From Rhizobium sp. 2MFCol3.1 (GTDB lineage: Bacteria > Pseudomonadota > Alphaproteobacteria > Rhizobiales > Rhizobiaceae), in assembly GCF_000377565.1 (NCBI RefSeq), contig NZ_KB898361.1:62001-126000 (forward strand): a stretch of 64,000 nt of DNA, written 5' to 3'. Both the position numbers and the translations under genes were made by a program. Each line of letters opens with the position of its first letter. Positions within the stretch are counted from its first letter, which is position 1. Shown piece after piece: positions 1 through 7,736 of this stretch. The notes below the pieces were generated by a model, which saw nothing but the letters and a program-made list of their open reading frames with translations, searched no databases and was not told the DNA's origin.

Positions 1-1012
1 CGTCAGGCAGGTCGAAGTGCCCGGCCATCGCCGCGAGCGCGAAATCGATATTCGCAGGCTCGCCCAACAGCTCCGCGCCGAGAGCGGCAATCTCGGCGTA
101 GCGCGTCGGCATCTCGAACGAACGCATGATCGCCGCCGCGCGAGGATCGCCGTCTGGATAGAGCTTATGACCAAAGGCCCGCACCACGCCTTCCGTCGCC
201 AACATCGTCCTGATCGCCTCGCGAGCACCCATCTCCCTTGACAAATCCATCAACCGCACGGCGCCCTGCCAGGCACCACCGTGGCGTGGGCCGGTCAGCG
301 TCGAGAGGCCGGATAGCGTGGCGGCGGCCAGTGAAGCGCCCGACGATGCGGTGACACGCGCCGCGAATGCGGAGACGTTGAGTTCGTGTTCGGCGGCAAG
401 CACGAGTGCTCGCCTGATGGGCTCCGCCGCCTCCGGCCGATCCCAGCTCTGGGCAAGGCGCTCGTGCAGCGGCAGGTCGGGCATCTGGCTTGGAGCAAGT
501 GCGGCTGCCACCGTGGCAAGCACCTGCGCAGCTTCCGACTTCAACGCGGCGGGCGCGCGGCCCAAAGCCGGAAGATCCGCCGCCGCTCTCCTCGCCAGCA
601 AGACGAAAGCGCCAGATATCCTTGACGGCTCGCCTGCCAAGAGTTCGATCGACGGGCATATGGCTGCCGGGCTCTCCCACAACAGGGCCGCGACCTGCTC
701 GAACGTCGCCCGTTCGGACCAGGCGACCGCCTCGTGACCGCGATAGTAGAGCCGGCCATCCGCGATCGTCGAAATCGCGGTCGGCAGCACCGGCTCGCCC
801 CAGTCGATCGTCTCGGCGGCGATGGCCTCCGCCTTTCGCCTGCCCGTATGGCGTTTGGCGAGACGCGCGACGTCCTCGGAATGATAGAGGCTCCGGCGGC
901 TATCGGCAGCATCGGGCTTCGCGCGGATGCGACCGCGGCTGACATTGGCATAGAGCGTCTGCGGCTTCGTGCCGAGCCGTTCCAACGCTTCCTCGGCCGT
1001 CAGCCACGTCAT
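1..1012 (-). CDS. Citrate synthase-family protein with N-terminal HTH domain (3' end cut by window)
   Basis: The frame is open from the ATG at 1012 to the window edge, giving 337 visible codons. Roughly residues 3-55 (beginning MTWLTAEEALERLGTKPQTL) look like a MerR/excisionase-type helix-turn-helix. The rest is citrate synthase fold: a GPRHGGA segment and a GHKLYPDGDPRA segment carry the two catalytic histidines, and NIDF near the visible end carries the catalytic aspartate. The family condenses oxaloacetate with an acyl-CoA such as acetyl-CoA or propionyl-CoA. The HTH suggests DNA binding, perhaps autoregulation from the palindrome in the 85-bp gap to the divergent second citrate synthase; that is inference. 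About 50 C-terminal residues are probably missing. Family assignment is firm; substrate and the DNA-binding role are not. Confidence 0.88.
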   Translation of the reverse strand, partial: MTWLTAEEALERLGTKPQTLYANVSRGRIRAKPDAADSRRSLYHSEDVARLAKRHTGRRKAEAIAAETIDWGEPVLPTAISTIADGRLYYRGHEAVAWSERATFEQVAALLWESPAAICPSIELLAGEPSRISGAFVLLARRAAADLPALGRAPAALKSEAAQVLATVAAALAPSQMPDLPLHERLAQSWDRPEAAEPIRRALVLAAEHELNVSAFAARVTASSGASLAAATLSGLSTLTGPRHGGAWQGAVRLMDLSREMGAREAIRTMLATEGVVRAFGHKLYPDGDPRAAAIMRSFEMPTRYAEIAALGAELLGEPANIDFALAAMAGHFDLPD

Positions 1013-1042
1013 GCAAACCTCTTACATTGATCTATTTCATCA

Positions 1043-1058
1043 AGATTGACGTCAATCT
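1043..1058. promoter_or_regulatory. Perfect 16-bp palindrome between divergent citrate synthase genes
   Basis: AGATTGACGTCAATCT is an exact inverted repeat with no spacer. It sits in the 85-bp gap between the two divergent start codons (1012 and 1098). An overlapping TTGAT/ATCAA repeat (1027-1031 and 1039-1043) lies beside it. Size and place fit an operator controlling both genes. The HTH-fused citrate synthase is the obvious candidate to bind it, but this is inference. Confidence 0.55.
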
Positions 1059-1097
1059 ATCTAGGTCCGATCTTTCCAGGCGTAAAGGAGAAATGCG

Positions 1098-2186
1098 ATG
1101 AAGAATGGCTTGGAAGATGTGATTGCAGCGGAAACCCAACTGTCCGATGTGGACGGTGAACGCGGACGCCTGGTGATACGCGGCGTCTCGCTTGATGATC
1201 TCGTTCCCGGTGAGACATATGAGGGTGTCGCAGCACTGCTGCTCGACGGACTGATGGAGCGTTCGGTCGATGCGACGACATTGCGGTCGCTGCTCGGGGC
1301 CGCGAGGGTCGAACTCTATTCGCACATCACGCACCTGGACGAAGGACTTCTGGCGCTGCCGCCTGTCGATGCCATGCGCGCGATGATCGCGCGCCTTGTT
1401 GATGGGCAGGATTTCGATACGGCTCTGCATCTGATGGCAGCGCCCGCCGTGTTCCTGCCCGCCATCCTCAGGCTGCAGGCCGGCCGGCGGCCAGTGGCGC
1501 CGGATGCGTCGCTGCCGCAATCAGCGGACATGTTACGGATGTTGACCGACAGGATGCCGAGCGCGGAGCAGACGGCGGCGCTGGACGCCTATCTGGCGAC
1601 GATCTCGGATCATGGATTGAACGCCTCGACCTTCGCCTCGCGCGTCGTCGCCTCCACCCAGGCGGGGCTGACATCCTCGGTGCTGGCCGCCATCGGCGCT
1701 CTGAAAGGACCGCTTCACGGCGGCGCGCCCGGCCCTGTCCTCGATATGCTGGATGCGATCGGAACCGAAACCAACGCCCATGCATGGCTGACATCAGCAC
1801 TTGATCGCGGAGAGCGGCTGATGGGGTTCGGGCACCGGATCTATCGCGTTCGCGATCCGAGGGCCGACGCGCTGAAGAATGCGCTCTCGCCTCTGGTTCG
1901 CTCCGGCCAGGTCGATCGTGAACGGATGGCGCTGGCAGCGTCCGTCGAGCGCGCCGCTCTTGCCATCCTCAAGGAGCGGAAGCCGGATCGGCCGCTCGAC
2001 GTCAATGTCGAGTTCTACACGGCGTTGCTTCTCGAATCGCTTGGTTTCGAGCGGCAGGCCTTTACCGGCGTCTTCGCAATCGGGCGCACGATCGGTTGGA
2101 TCGCCCATGCCCGGGAGCAGGCACTCAACGGCCGATTGATCCGCCCCCGCTCGATCTATACTGGCCCTCTACCAAAGGTCGCATAA
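1098..2186 (+). CDS. Citrate synthase / 2-methylcitrate synthase family protein
   Basis: This 362-residue protein starts at an ATG 8 bases after AAAGGAG. The catalytic-histidine regions are GPLHGGAPGP (His207) and GFGHRIYRVRDPRA (His246). Where most citrate synthases have a catalytic aspartate in an N-V-D-F motif, this protein reads DVNVEFY, placing Glu305 there. I recall Glu in a subset of short citrate synthase paralogues, so the change need not abolish activity. The protein is shorter than GltA-type enzymes (about 430 residues), as is usual for this paralogous group. It is transcribed divergently from the HTH-fused homologue, and the two may work together or as a heteromer. Its choice of acetyl-CoA or propionyl-CoA cannot be read from sequence. 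Confidence 0.85.
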   Translation: MKNGLEDVIAAETQLSDVDGERGRLVIRGVSLDDLVPGETYEGVAALLLDGLMERSVDATTLRSLLGAARVELYSHITHLDEGLLALPPVDAMRAMIARLVDGQDFDTALHLMAAPAVFLPAILRLQAGRRPVAPDASLPQSADMLRMLTDRMPSAEQTAALDAYLATISDHGLNASTFASRVVASTQAGLTSSVLAAIGALKGPLHGGAPGPVLDMLDAIGTETNAHAWLTSALDRGERLMGFGHRIYRVRDPRADALKNALSPLVRSGQVDRERMALAASVERAALAILKERKPDRPLDVNVEFYTALLLESLGFERQAFTGVFAIGRTIGWIAHAREQALNGRLIRPRSIYTGPLPKVA

Positions 2187-2289
2187 TCCGAAAAACTCAA
2201 CACTAATAGAGATTTAGCGAATATTTACTCAAATCCCATAGATTTGCCCGGCGTGCATTTTGGCACGCTTGGCATATCGGGGTTTGTCC

Positions 2290-4002
2290 ATGGTCGGATT
2301 TCTATCAAGCATCGGCTCCTCCAGCAGCGCCGTGCTGGACGCGTTGAACAAGTCGCAGGCAATCATCGAATTCGACCTCACCGGAAAGATTCTGACGGCC
2401 AACGAGAATTTCTGCAAGGCGGTCGGCTATGAGCTCAACGAGATCGTCGGCAAGCATCACCGGATGTTCGTCGATCCGGCCGAGGCGAACTCCAGGGATT
2501 ATGCGGATTTCTGGGCGCGTCTCGGCGAAGGCAAGTTCGACCAGCGCCAATATCGACGGATCGCCAAGGGTGGCCGTGAGATCTGGATCGAGGCGACGTA
2601 CAATCCGATCTATCGCGGCAACAAGCCATACAAGGTGATGAAGTTCGCGACCGACATCACCGCCGCCAAGAAGCAGGCAGCCGAGGACAAGGGCAAGCTC
2701 GAAGCGCTGTCGCGGGCGCAGGCGGTAATCGAGTTCACGCCTGAAGGTAACATCATCACCGCCAACGAGAATTTTCTGGCGACGCTCGGCTATTCCTTGT
2801 CCGAGATCGTCGGCAAGCATCACGCGATGTTCTGCGAAGCGGACTACAGCCGCTCCGCCGAATACAGGGCTTTCTGGGCGAAACTGGCGGCCGGCGAATT
2901 TGCGGCCGATCAGTTCAAGCGGATCGCCAAGGGCGGGCGCGAGATCTATATCCAGGCGTCGTATAATCCGATCCTCGATGCGTCGGGCCGTGTTTTCAAG
3001 GTCGTGAAGTTCGCGACCGATGTCACCGAGCGGATGAAGGTCGTCAACGATCTCGGCGCCGGCCTCGCCCGTCTTTCCGAATGCAATATCCGCCAGACGA
3101 TCGACGAGCCTTTCGTCGGGGAATTCGAGACCTTGCGCCGCGATTTCAACACCTCGATCGGCGCGTTCCAGGCAACGCTGGTGAAGGTGCTGCAGCAGAC
3201 CAACGCGCTGAACGGCAACAGCCAGGAAATGCGCGACGCCGCCGAGCAACTCTCTGCGCGGACAAGGGAACAGGCGGTTTCGCTGGAGGAAACGTCTGCG
3301 GCGCTTGAAACGGTGACGGCGACGGTCAAGTCCTCGACCGAGAACACGCAGGCGACGCGCAAGCTGGTGCAGAGCGCGCGCGCCTCGGCCTCGACTTCCG
3401 CTGCCGTGGTGCGCGAGACGATCACCGCCATGCAGCGGATCGCCTCGGCATCGAAGGAGATCGGCCAGATCATCGGCGTCATCGACGAGATCGCGTTCCA
3501 GACCAACCTGCTCGCGCTCAACGCCGGCGTCGAGGCAGCGCGTGCCGGCGAAGCTGGAAAGGGCTTCGCGGTCGTTGCCCAGGAAGTGCGCGAACTGGCG
3601 CAGCGTTCGGCCAAGGCCGCCAAGGAGATCAAGGGTCTGATCGAAAACTCCGGCAAGGAAGTCAACGAAGGAGTGCGTCTGGTCGATGCGACCGGAACGG
3701 CGCTCAACGAGATCGAGACCTTCGTCGAATCGATCGACACCAACATGACCGCGCTAGCGACCGCCGCCGCCGAGCAATCGACCGGCCTTTCGGAGATCAA
3801 CAACGCGGTCTCGCAGATCGACCGGATGACGCAGCAGAACGCCGGCATGGTGGAGCGCACGACCGGCATCAGCTCGGAGCTGGCATCGGGTGCGGCGCTG
3901 CTGGCCGAGTTGGTCAATCACTTCAAGCTCAACCGACGCGGCATGATCCGCGATCAGGGGACGGAAGCCGCTGCTCCGGTGCGGGGACAGCGCGCGGCCT
4001 GA
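2290..4002 (+). CDS. Soluble methyl-accepting chemotaxis protein with two PAS domains
   Basis: The protein has 570 residues from the ATG at 2290; an upstream in-frame TTG at 2260 is less likely. It has no membrane segment. PAS domain 1 covers about residues 20-125 and PAS domain 2 about 141-247. The two are clearly duplicated: both contain ITANENF or LTANENF, EIVGKHH, RIAKGGREI and KFATD. Residues 300-545 form the signalling coiled coil, with the hairpin tip IDEIAFQTNLLALNAGVEAA that contacts CheA/CheW. The C-terminus lacks a CheR/CheB pentapeptide. It probably senses an internal signal (redox, energy or a ligand bound by PAS) and feeds the chemotaxis kinase. No che genes are nearby. A hairpin terminator follows the stop. 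Confidence 0.93.
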   Translation: MVGFLSSIGSSSSAVLDALNKSQAIIEFDLTGKILTANENFCKAVGYELNEIVGKHHRMFVDPAEANSRDYADFWARLGEGKFDQRQYRRIAKGGREIWIEATYNPIYRGNKPYKVMKFATDITAAKKQAAEDKGKLEALSRAQAVIEFTPEGNIITANENFLATLGYSLSEIVGKHHAMFCEADYSRSAEYRAFWAKLAAGEFAADQFKRIAKGGREIYIQASYNPILDASGRVFKVVKFATDVTERMKVVNDLGAGLARLSECNIRQTIDEPFVGEFETLRRDFNTSIGAFQATLVKVLQQTNALNGNSQEMRDAAEQLSARTREQAVSLEETSAALETVTATVKSSTENTQATRKLVQSARASASTSAAVVRETITAMQRIASASKEIGQIIGVIDEIAFQTNLLALNAGVEAARAGEAGKGFAVVAQEVRELAQRSAKAAKEIKGLIENSGKEVNEGVRLVDATGTALNEIETFVESIDTNMTALATAAAEQSTGLSEINNAVSQIDRMTQQNAGMVERTTGISSELASGAALLAELVNHFKLNRRGMIRDQGTEAAAPVRGQRAA

Positions 4003-4028
4003 GGCGGCGCGTCGGAAATTTGGGAATG

Positions 4029-4063
4029 AAAAGCCGCCGCATCGTTGGATGTCGGCGGCTTTT
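4029..4063 (+). terminator. Rho-independent terminator after the chemoreceptor gene
   Basis: AAAAGCCGCCG (4029-4039) pairs perfectly with CGGCGGCTTTT (4053-4063) around a 13-nt loop. It starts 27 bases after the chemoreceptor stop codon. Confidence 0.85.
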
Positions 4064-4096
4064 GCTTGCCTAGCCATGGCCCCGGCAGCTCCTCCA

Positions 4097-4215
4097 CCCT
4101 CATTTCTGTGCTCGTCACAGAAATCCAGTCAGCCCAAGTTTTTGGGCTGGAAAGAGTCTCTTCGCCGCGCGGACGCGCGGCGGCTGGATTCCCGCCACAA
4201 GGGCGAGAATGAGGG
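4097..4215. repeat. RIME-like Rhizobium intergenic mosaic element
   Basis: This segment of about 118 bp lies between convergent genes and is bounded by imperfect inverted ends: CCCTCATTTCTGTGCTCGTC at the left and, on the other strand, CCCTCATTCTCGCCCTTGTG at the right, both leading into an AATCCAG box. Inside are two strong hairpins: CAGCCCA/TGGGCTG around 4129-4149 and CGCCGCGC/GCGCGGCG around 4163-4182. This layout matches the RIME-type elements scattered through rhizobial genomes as I recall them. I saw no second copy in the window. Confidence 0.7.
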
Positions 4216-4292
4216 GAGTTTTTGGCACCCGTCGCTCCACGCATCAGCGCTAGCGCGCGCGCTGCCTCGACATCCTGACCAGAAAAAGCAAA

Positions 4293-4316
4293 AAGGCCGC
4301 TGTCAAAAGCGGCCTT
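4293..4316 (-). terminator. Rho-independent terminator of pyrG
   Basis: AAGGCCGCT (4293-4301) pairs with AGCGGCCTT (4308-4316). On the minus strand the stem is followed by a U-rich run (A-rich 4282-4294 on the plus strand). It lies 24 bases beyond the pyrG stop. Confidence 0.85.
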
Positions 4317-4339
4317 CTCTATCGTCTTGCGACTATGTC

Positions 4340-5968
4340 TTAAACCAACCGGCTCTGCTCGGTCGCCGCTTCGATGAAGCTCTTGAACAACGGGTGCGGT
4401 TCGAGCGGGCGGGACTTCAGTTCCGGGTGGTACTGGACGCCGATGAACCAGGGATGGTCAGGGTATTCGACGGTCTCAGGCAGCACGCCGTCCGGCGACA
4501 TGCCGGAGAAGACGAGGCCGCAGTTTTCCAGACGGTCCTTGTAGTCGATGTTGACTTCGTAGCGGTGGCGGTGGCGCTCGGAGATATCGGTCGAGCCGTA
4601 GATCTCGGCGATCTTGGTGTCCTTCTTGAGTGCCGCCTTGTAGGCGCCGAGGCGCATGGTGCCGCCGAGGTCGCCGGCCGCGTTGCGCTTCTGCAGCTCG
4701 TTGCCCTTTACCCATTCGGTCATCAGGCCGACCACGGGCTCCTCGGTCTTGCCGAACTCGGTCGACGAGGCCTTCTCGATGCCGGCCAGATGGCGGGCCG
4801 CTTCAACGACTGCCATCTGCATGCCGAAGCAGATGCCGAAATAGGGCACGTTGCGCTCGCGGGCGAACTGGGCGGCAAGGATCTTGCCTTCCGAGCCACG
4901 CTCGCCGAAGCCGCCGGGCACGAGGATGCCGTGGACCTTTTCGAGATAGGGCGCCGGGTCTTCCTTTTCGAAGACTTCCGATTCGATCCACTCGAGATTG
5001 ACCTTCACACGGTTGGCGATGCCGCCATGGTGCAGCGCCTCGATCAGCGACTTGTAGGCGTCCTTGAGGCCGGTGTACTTGCCGACGATCGCGATCGTGA
5101 CCTCGCCCTCAGGCGTGCGGATGCGATTGCAGACCTCTTCCCAGGAATCGAGGCGCGGCTTAGGCGCCGGCTCGATACCGAAGGCGGCCAAGACTTCGTT
5201 GTCGAGGCCTTCCTTGTGGTAGGCGATCGGCACGTCGTAGATGTTGGCAACGTCGAGCGCCTGGATGACGGCGCTTTCGCGGACGTTGCAGAACAGCGAG
5301 AGCTTGCGGCGCTCGGCTTCCGGAATTTCGCGATCGGCGCGAACCAGCAGGATGTCGGGGTGAATGCCGAGCGCCTGCAGTTCCTTGACGGAGTGCTGGG
5401 TCGGCTTGGTCTTCAGCTCTCCGGCTGCCGGGATATAGGGCATCAGCGTCAGGTGGACGTAGACGGCCGTGCCGCGCGGCAGGTCGTTGCCGAGCTGGCG
5501 GATGGCTTCCATGAAGGGCATCGCTTCGATATCGCCGACGGTGCCGCCGATTTCGCAGATGACGAAGTCGTACTCATCATTGCCCTCGATCACGAAATCC
5601 TTGATCTCGTTGGTGACGTGCGGGATGACCTGCACGGTCGCGCCGAGATAGTCGCCGCGGCGTTCCTTGTCGATGATGTTCTTGTAGATGCGGCCGGTGG
5701 TGATGTTGTCGGTCTTGGTGGCCGAGCGGCCGGTGAAGCGCTCGTAGTGGCCAAGATCGAGATCGGTTTCCGCGCCATCGTCGGTGACGAAGACTTCGCC
5801 GTGCTGGGTCGGGCTCATGGTGCCCGGATCCACGTTCAAATAGGGGTCGAGTTTGCGCAGCCGCACCCGGTAACCACGGGCCTGCAGCAACGCTCCGAGA
5901 GCGGCGGCCGCAATTCCTTTACCGAGAGAGGAAACCACGCCGCCAGTGATGAATACGTATCGCGCCAT
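4340..5968 (-). CDS. pyrG: CTP synthase
   Basis: CTP synthase aminates UTP to CTP with ATP and glutamine, the last step of pyrimidine nucleotide synthesis. The 542 residues match the usual length. The N-terminal synthetase domain begins MARYVFITGGVVSSLGKGI, with the P-loop-like GGVVSSLGKG, then MSPTQHGEVFVTDDGAETD. The C-terminal class I glutamine amidotransferase domain has nucleophile Cys380 in GICFGMQ, preceded by GILVPGGFGERG, and a YHPE motif near the end carrying the catalytic His/Glu. It is third in the leftward series tpiA, secG, pyrG. A strong 14-bp stem-loop lies 38-70 bases upstream of its start. The gene ends in its own terminator. Confidence 0.98.
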   Translation of the reverse strand: MARYVFITGGVVSSLGKGIAAAALGALLQARGYRVRLRKLDPYLNVDPGTMSPTQHGEVFVTDDGAETDLDLGHYERFTGRSATKTDNITTGRIYKNIIDKERRGDYLGATVQVIPHVTNEIKDFVIEGNDEYDFVICEIGGTVGDIEAMPFMEAIRQLGNDLPRGTAVYVHLTLMPYIPAAGELKTKPTQHSVKELQALGIHPDILLVRADREIPEAERRKLSLFCNVRESAVIQALDVANIYDVPIAYHKEGLDNEVLAAFGIEPAPKPRLDSWEEVCNRIRTPEGEVTIAIVGKYTGLKDAYKSLIEALHHGGIANRVKVNLEWIESEVFEKEDPAPYLEKVHGILVPGGFGERGSEGKILAAQFARERNVPYFGICFGMQMAVVEAARHLAGIEKASSTEFGKTEEPVVGLMTEWVKGNELQKRNAAGDLGGTMRLGAYKAALKKDTKIAEIYGSTDISERHRHRYEVNIDYKDRLENCGLVFSGMSPDGVLPETVEYPDHPWFIGVQYHPELKSRPLEPHPLFKSFIEAATEQSRLV

Positions 5969-6005
5969 GGGAGCTACCGCTTACCTTTTCAAAAACGATT
6001 CCACC

Positions 6006-6038
6006 AGCCCTAAAATTCATGTCCTGAATTTTAGGGCT
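6006..6038 (-). promoter_or_regulatory. Strong stem-loop in the pyrG upstream region
   Basis: AGCCCTAAAATTCA (6006-6019) and TGAATTTTAGGGCT (6025-6038) form a perfect 14-bp stem with a 5-nt loop. It lies 38-70 bases before the pyrG start codon, between the secG terminator and pyrG. On the minus strand it is followed 10 bases later by five Us. It could be a leader attenuator, an mRNA-stability element or a protein-binding palindrome; sequence alone does not decide. Confidence 0.5.
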
Positions 6039-6104
6039 CTAATTCAACAGCATTCTTCCCGCGCTTGCCGCGTGATCGCTGTCGGTGACTTCAAGACAAA
6101 AGAA

Positions 6105-6130
6105 AACCGGCAGACCCTGGGGCCTGCCGG
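6105..6130 (-). terminator. Rho-independent terminator of secG
   Basis: CCGGCAG (6107-6113) pairs with CTGCCGG (6124-6130). On the minus strand the stem is followed by TTTTCTTTT. It sits about 20 bases past the secG stop, so pyrG probably has its own promoter. Confidence 0.75.
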
Positions 6131-6150
6131 CGGTTTATGCGTTGTTCGGC

Positions 6151-6699
6151 TTACTGCCCGCTGGGAGCAGTCGCCGGGGCCGGAGCGGCAGGCGTGGTGG
6201 CCTGCGGTGCTGCCGGAGCAGTTTCAGTCGCTGCCGGGGCAGGCGTGGTCGCGGCGGGAGCCGGTGCGGTGGCTGCAGGGGCAGCCGGAGCGGTCGCGGC
6301 AGGAGCCTGAGCGGCCGGAGCAGCAGGTGCGTCGCCGCCGGTCGGAACGCCGTTGCCGGCAGGAGCCGCAGGTGCAGCCGGAGCGGCGGCGCCATTCTGC
6401 TGGCCGCCGAGCGAATCGAGAATGCCGTTGCCCTGCCCGCTCGTTGCCGGAATGCGGTTCAGGATGTCCGTCGGACGGCTTTCGTAGCGGTTCAATACGC
6501 CGAGGCCGAGCGAGGTGATGAAGAAGAGTGCTGCGAGGATCGCGGTCGTGCGGGTCAGCGCATTGGCCGTGCCGCGCGCCGACATGAAGCCCGAACCGCC
6601 GCCGATGCCGAGGCCACCGCCTTCGGAGCGCTGGATGAGCACAACGCCGACAAGCGCCAGCACGATCATGAGATGAATGACAATCAATACGGTCTGCAT
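6151..6699 (-). CDS. secG: Preprotein translocase subunit SecG with long Ala/Pro-rich tail
   Basis: SecG is the small auxiliary subunit of the SecYEG channel in the inner membrane. Residues 1-75 are typical: a first membrane helix (VLIVIHLMIVLALVGVVLIQ), the conserved stretch RSEGGGLGIGGG with SGFMSARGTANALTRTT, and a second helix (AILAALFFITSLGLGVL). From about residue 92 the protein continues into a tail of some 90 residues made almost wholly of Ala, Pro, Thr and Gly. Usual SecG proteins have about 75-115 residues, so 182 is long; similar tails occur in rhizobial SecG as I recall. The gene lies between tpiA and pyrG on the same strand and ends in a terminator. Confidence 0.93.
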   Translation of the reverse strand: MQTVLIVIHLMIVLALVGVVLIQRSEGGGLGIGGGSGFMSARGTANALTRTTAILAALFFITSLGLGVLNRYESRPTDILNRIPATSGQGNGILDSLGGQQNGAAAPAAPAAPAGNGVPTGGDAPAAPAAQAPAATAPAAPAATAPAPAATTPAPAATETAPAAPQATTPAAPAPATAPSGQ

Positions 6700-6805
6700 G
6701 GGTCCAGTCCTGCCGGCGCGAAGCGGGCATAAAGTAAAATTCTGGCGCTCTTTACATGAGGTGATCCGCTATTCCAAGCCCTTCAGCCCGGAATATACAC
6801 GCATC

Positions 6806-7576
6806 TCAAGAGAGCAACGCCTCGTATGCGCCGTAGATGGCGAGGAAATCGGTTGCTTTCAAGCTCGCGCCGCCAATCAGCGCGCCGTCGACATTGGCGA
6901 CGCCCATCAATTCCTTGGCGTTGCCCGGCTTGACAGAGCCACCATAGAGGATGCGGAACTTGCGACCGTTGTCGCCGAAGCGGGCGACGAGCTCGGCGCG
7001 CATGAAGGCATGCGCCTTCTCGACATCCTCAACGGTCGGCGTCACACCCGTGCCGATCGCCCAGACGGGCTCGTAGGCAATCACGGTGGTTTCTGGCGTG
7101 GCATTCTCCGGCACGGAGGCCGACAGCTGCCGCTTGATGATATCGAGCGCCTGGCCGGCCTGGCGCTCGGCAGCGGTCTCGCCGATGCAGACGATCGCCG
7201 TCAGGTCGGCGGCGGCGGCGGCTTCGGCCTTGGCGCGTACGAGATGGTCGGTTTCGGCATGATCGGTGCGGCGTTCGGAATGACCGACGATCACATAGGT
7301 GCCGAAGCAATCGGCGATCATTTCAGCCGAGATATCGCCGGTATGGGCGCCTTCGGGGTTCTGGTGGCAATCCTGCGCGCCAATGGCGAGCGGGCTGTCG
7401 GTGCAGAGCGCGGTCGCTACGTAAAGCAATGTCGCCGGCGGGCAAATCAGCGCTTCCACCTTGTTGGAAAGAGGACCCTGGACACCCGAAGCGATCGCCT
7501 TGATCTGATCCAGCGAGGCACGCGTGCCGTTCATTTTCCAGTTTCCCGCCACAAGCGGTCGCACGTCAGGTGTCAT
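6806..7576 (-). CDS. tpiA: Triose-phosphate isomerase
   Basis: This enzyme interconverts dihydroxyacetone phosphate and glyceraldehyde 3-phosphate in central carbon metabolism. I chose the ATG at 7576 because GGGGAAGG lies just upstream and the 256-residue product matches the family; the frame continues 18 codons further up. Catalytic residues are visible: Lys14 in GNWKMNG, His99 in VGHSERR, and Glu169 in AYEPVWAIGTG, followed by the phosphate-binding C-terminal segment ILYGGSVKPGNA. It begins the minus-strand series tpiA, secG, pyrG. Confidence 0.97.
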   Translation of the reverse strand: MTPDVRPLVAGNWKMNGTRASLDQIKAIASGVQGPLSNKVEALICPPATLLYVATALCTDSPLAIGAQDCHQNPEGAHTGDISAEMIADCFGTYVIVGHSERRTDHAETDHLVRAKAEAAAAADLTAIVCIGETAAERQAGQALDIIKRQLSASVPENATPETTVIAYEPVWAIGTGVTPTVEDVEKAHAFMRAELVARFGDNGRKFRILYGGSVKPGNAKELMGVANVDGALIGGASLKATDFLAIYGAYEALLS

Positions 7577-7736
7577 GCCGGCCTTCCCCATTTCTCCGTC
7601 AGCACGGGCCTTAGCAAAAGCATGCGGCAATGAAAAGGTTTGGGACGCTTACGTAAGGGAAATTGCGGCGTTTTGCGGCGCAAATGCTTAAAATTTGTCA
7701 GCCGTGTTGCCTAAGCTATGGCTAGCCCCCTCAATT

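Noticed and set aside
4049..6013. A 654-codon plus-strand open frame opposite pyrG
   Set aside because: It mirrors the pyrG gene in a high-GC genome; its translation has no domain features, and pyrG is certain.
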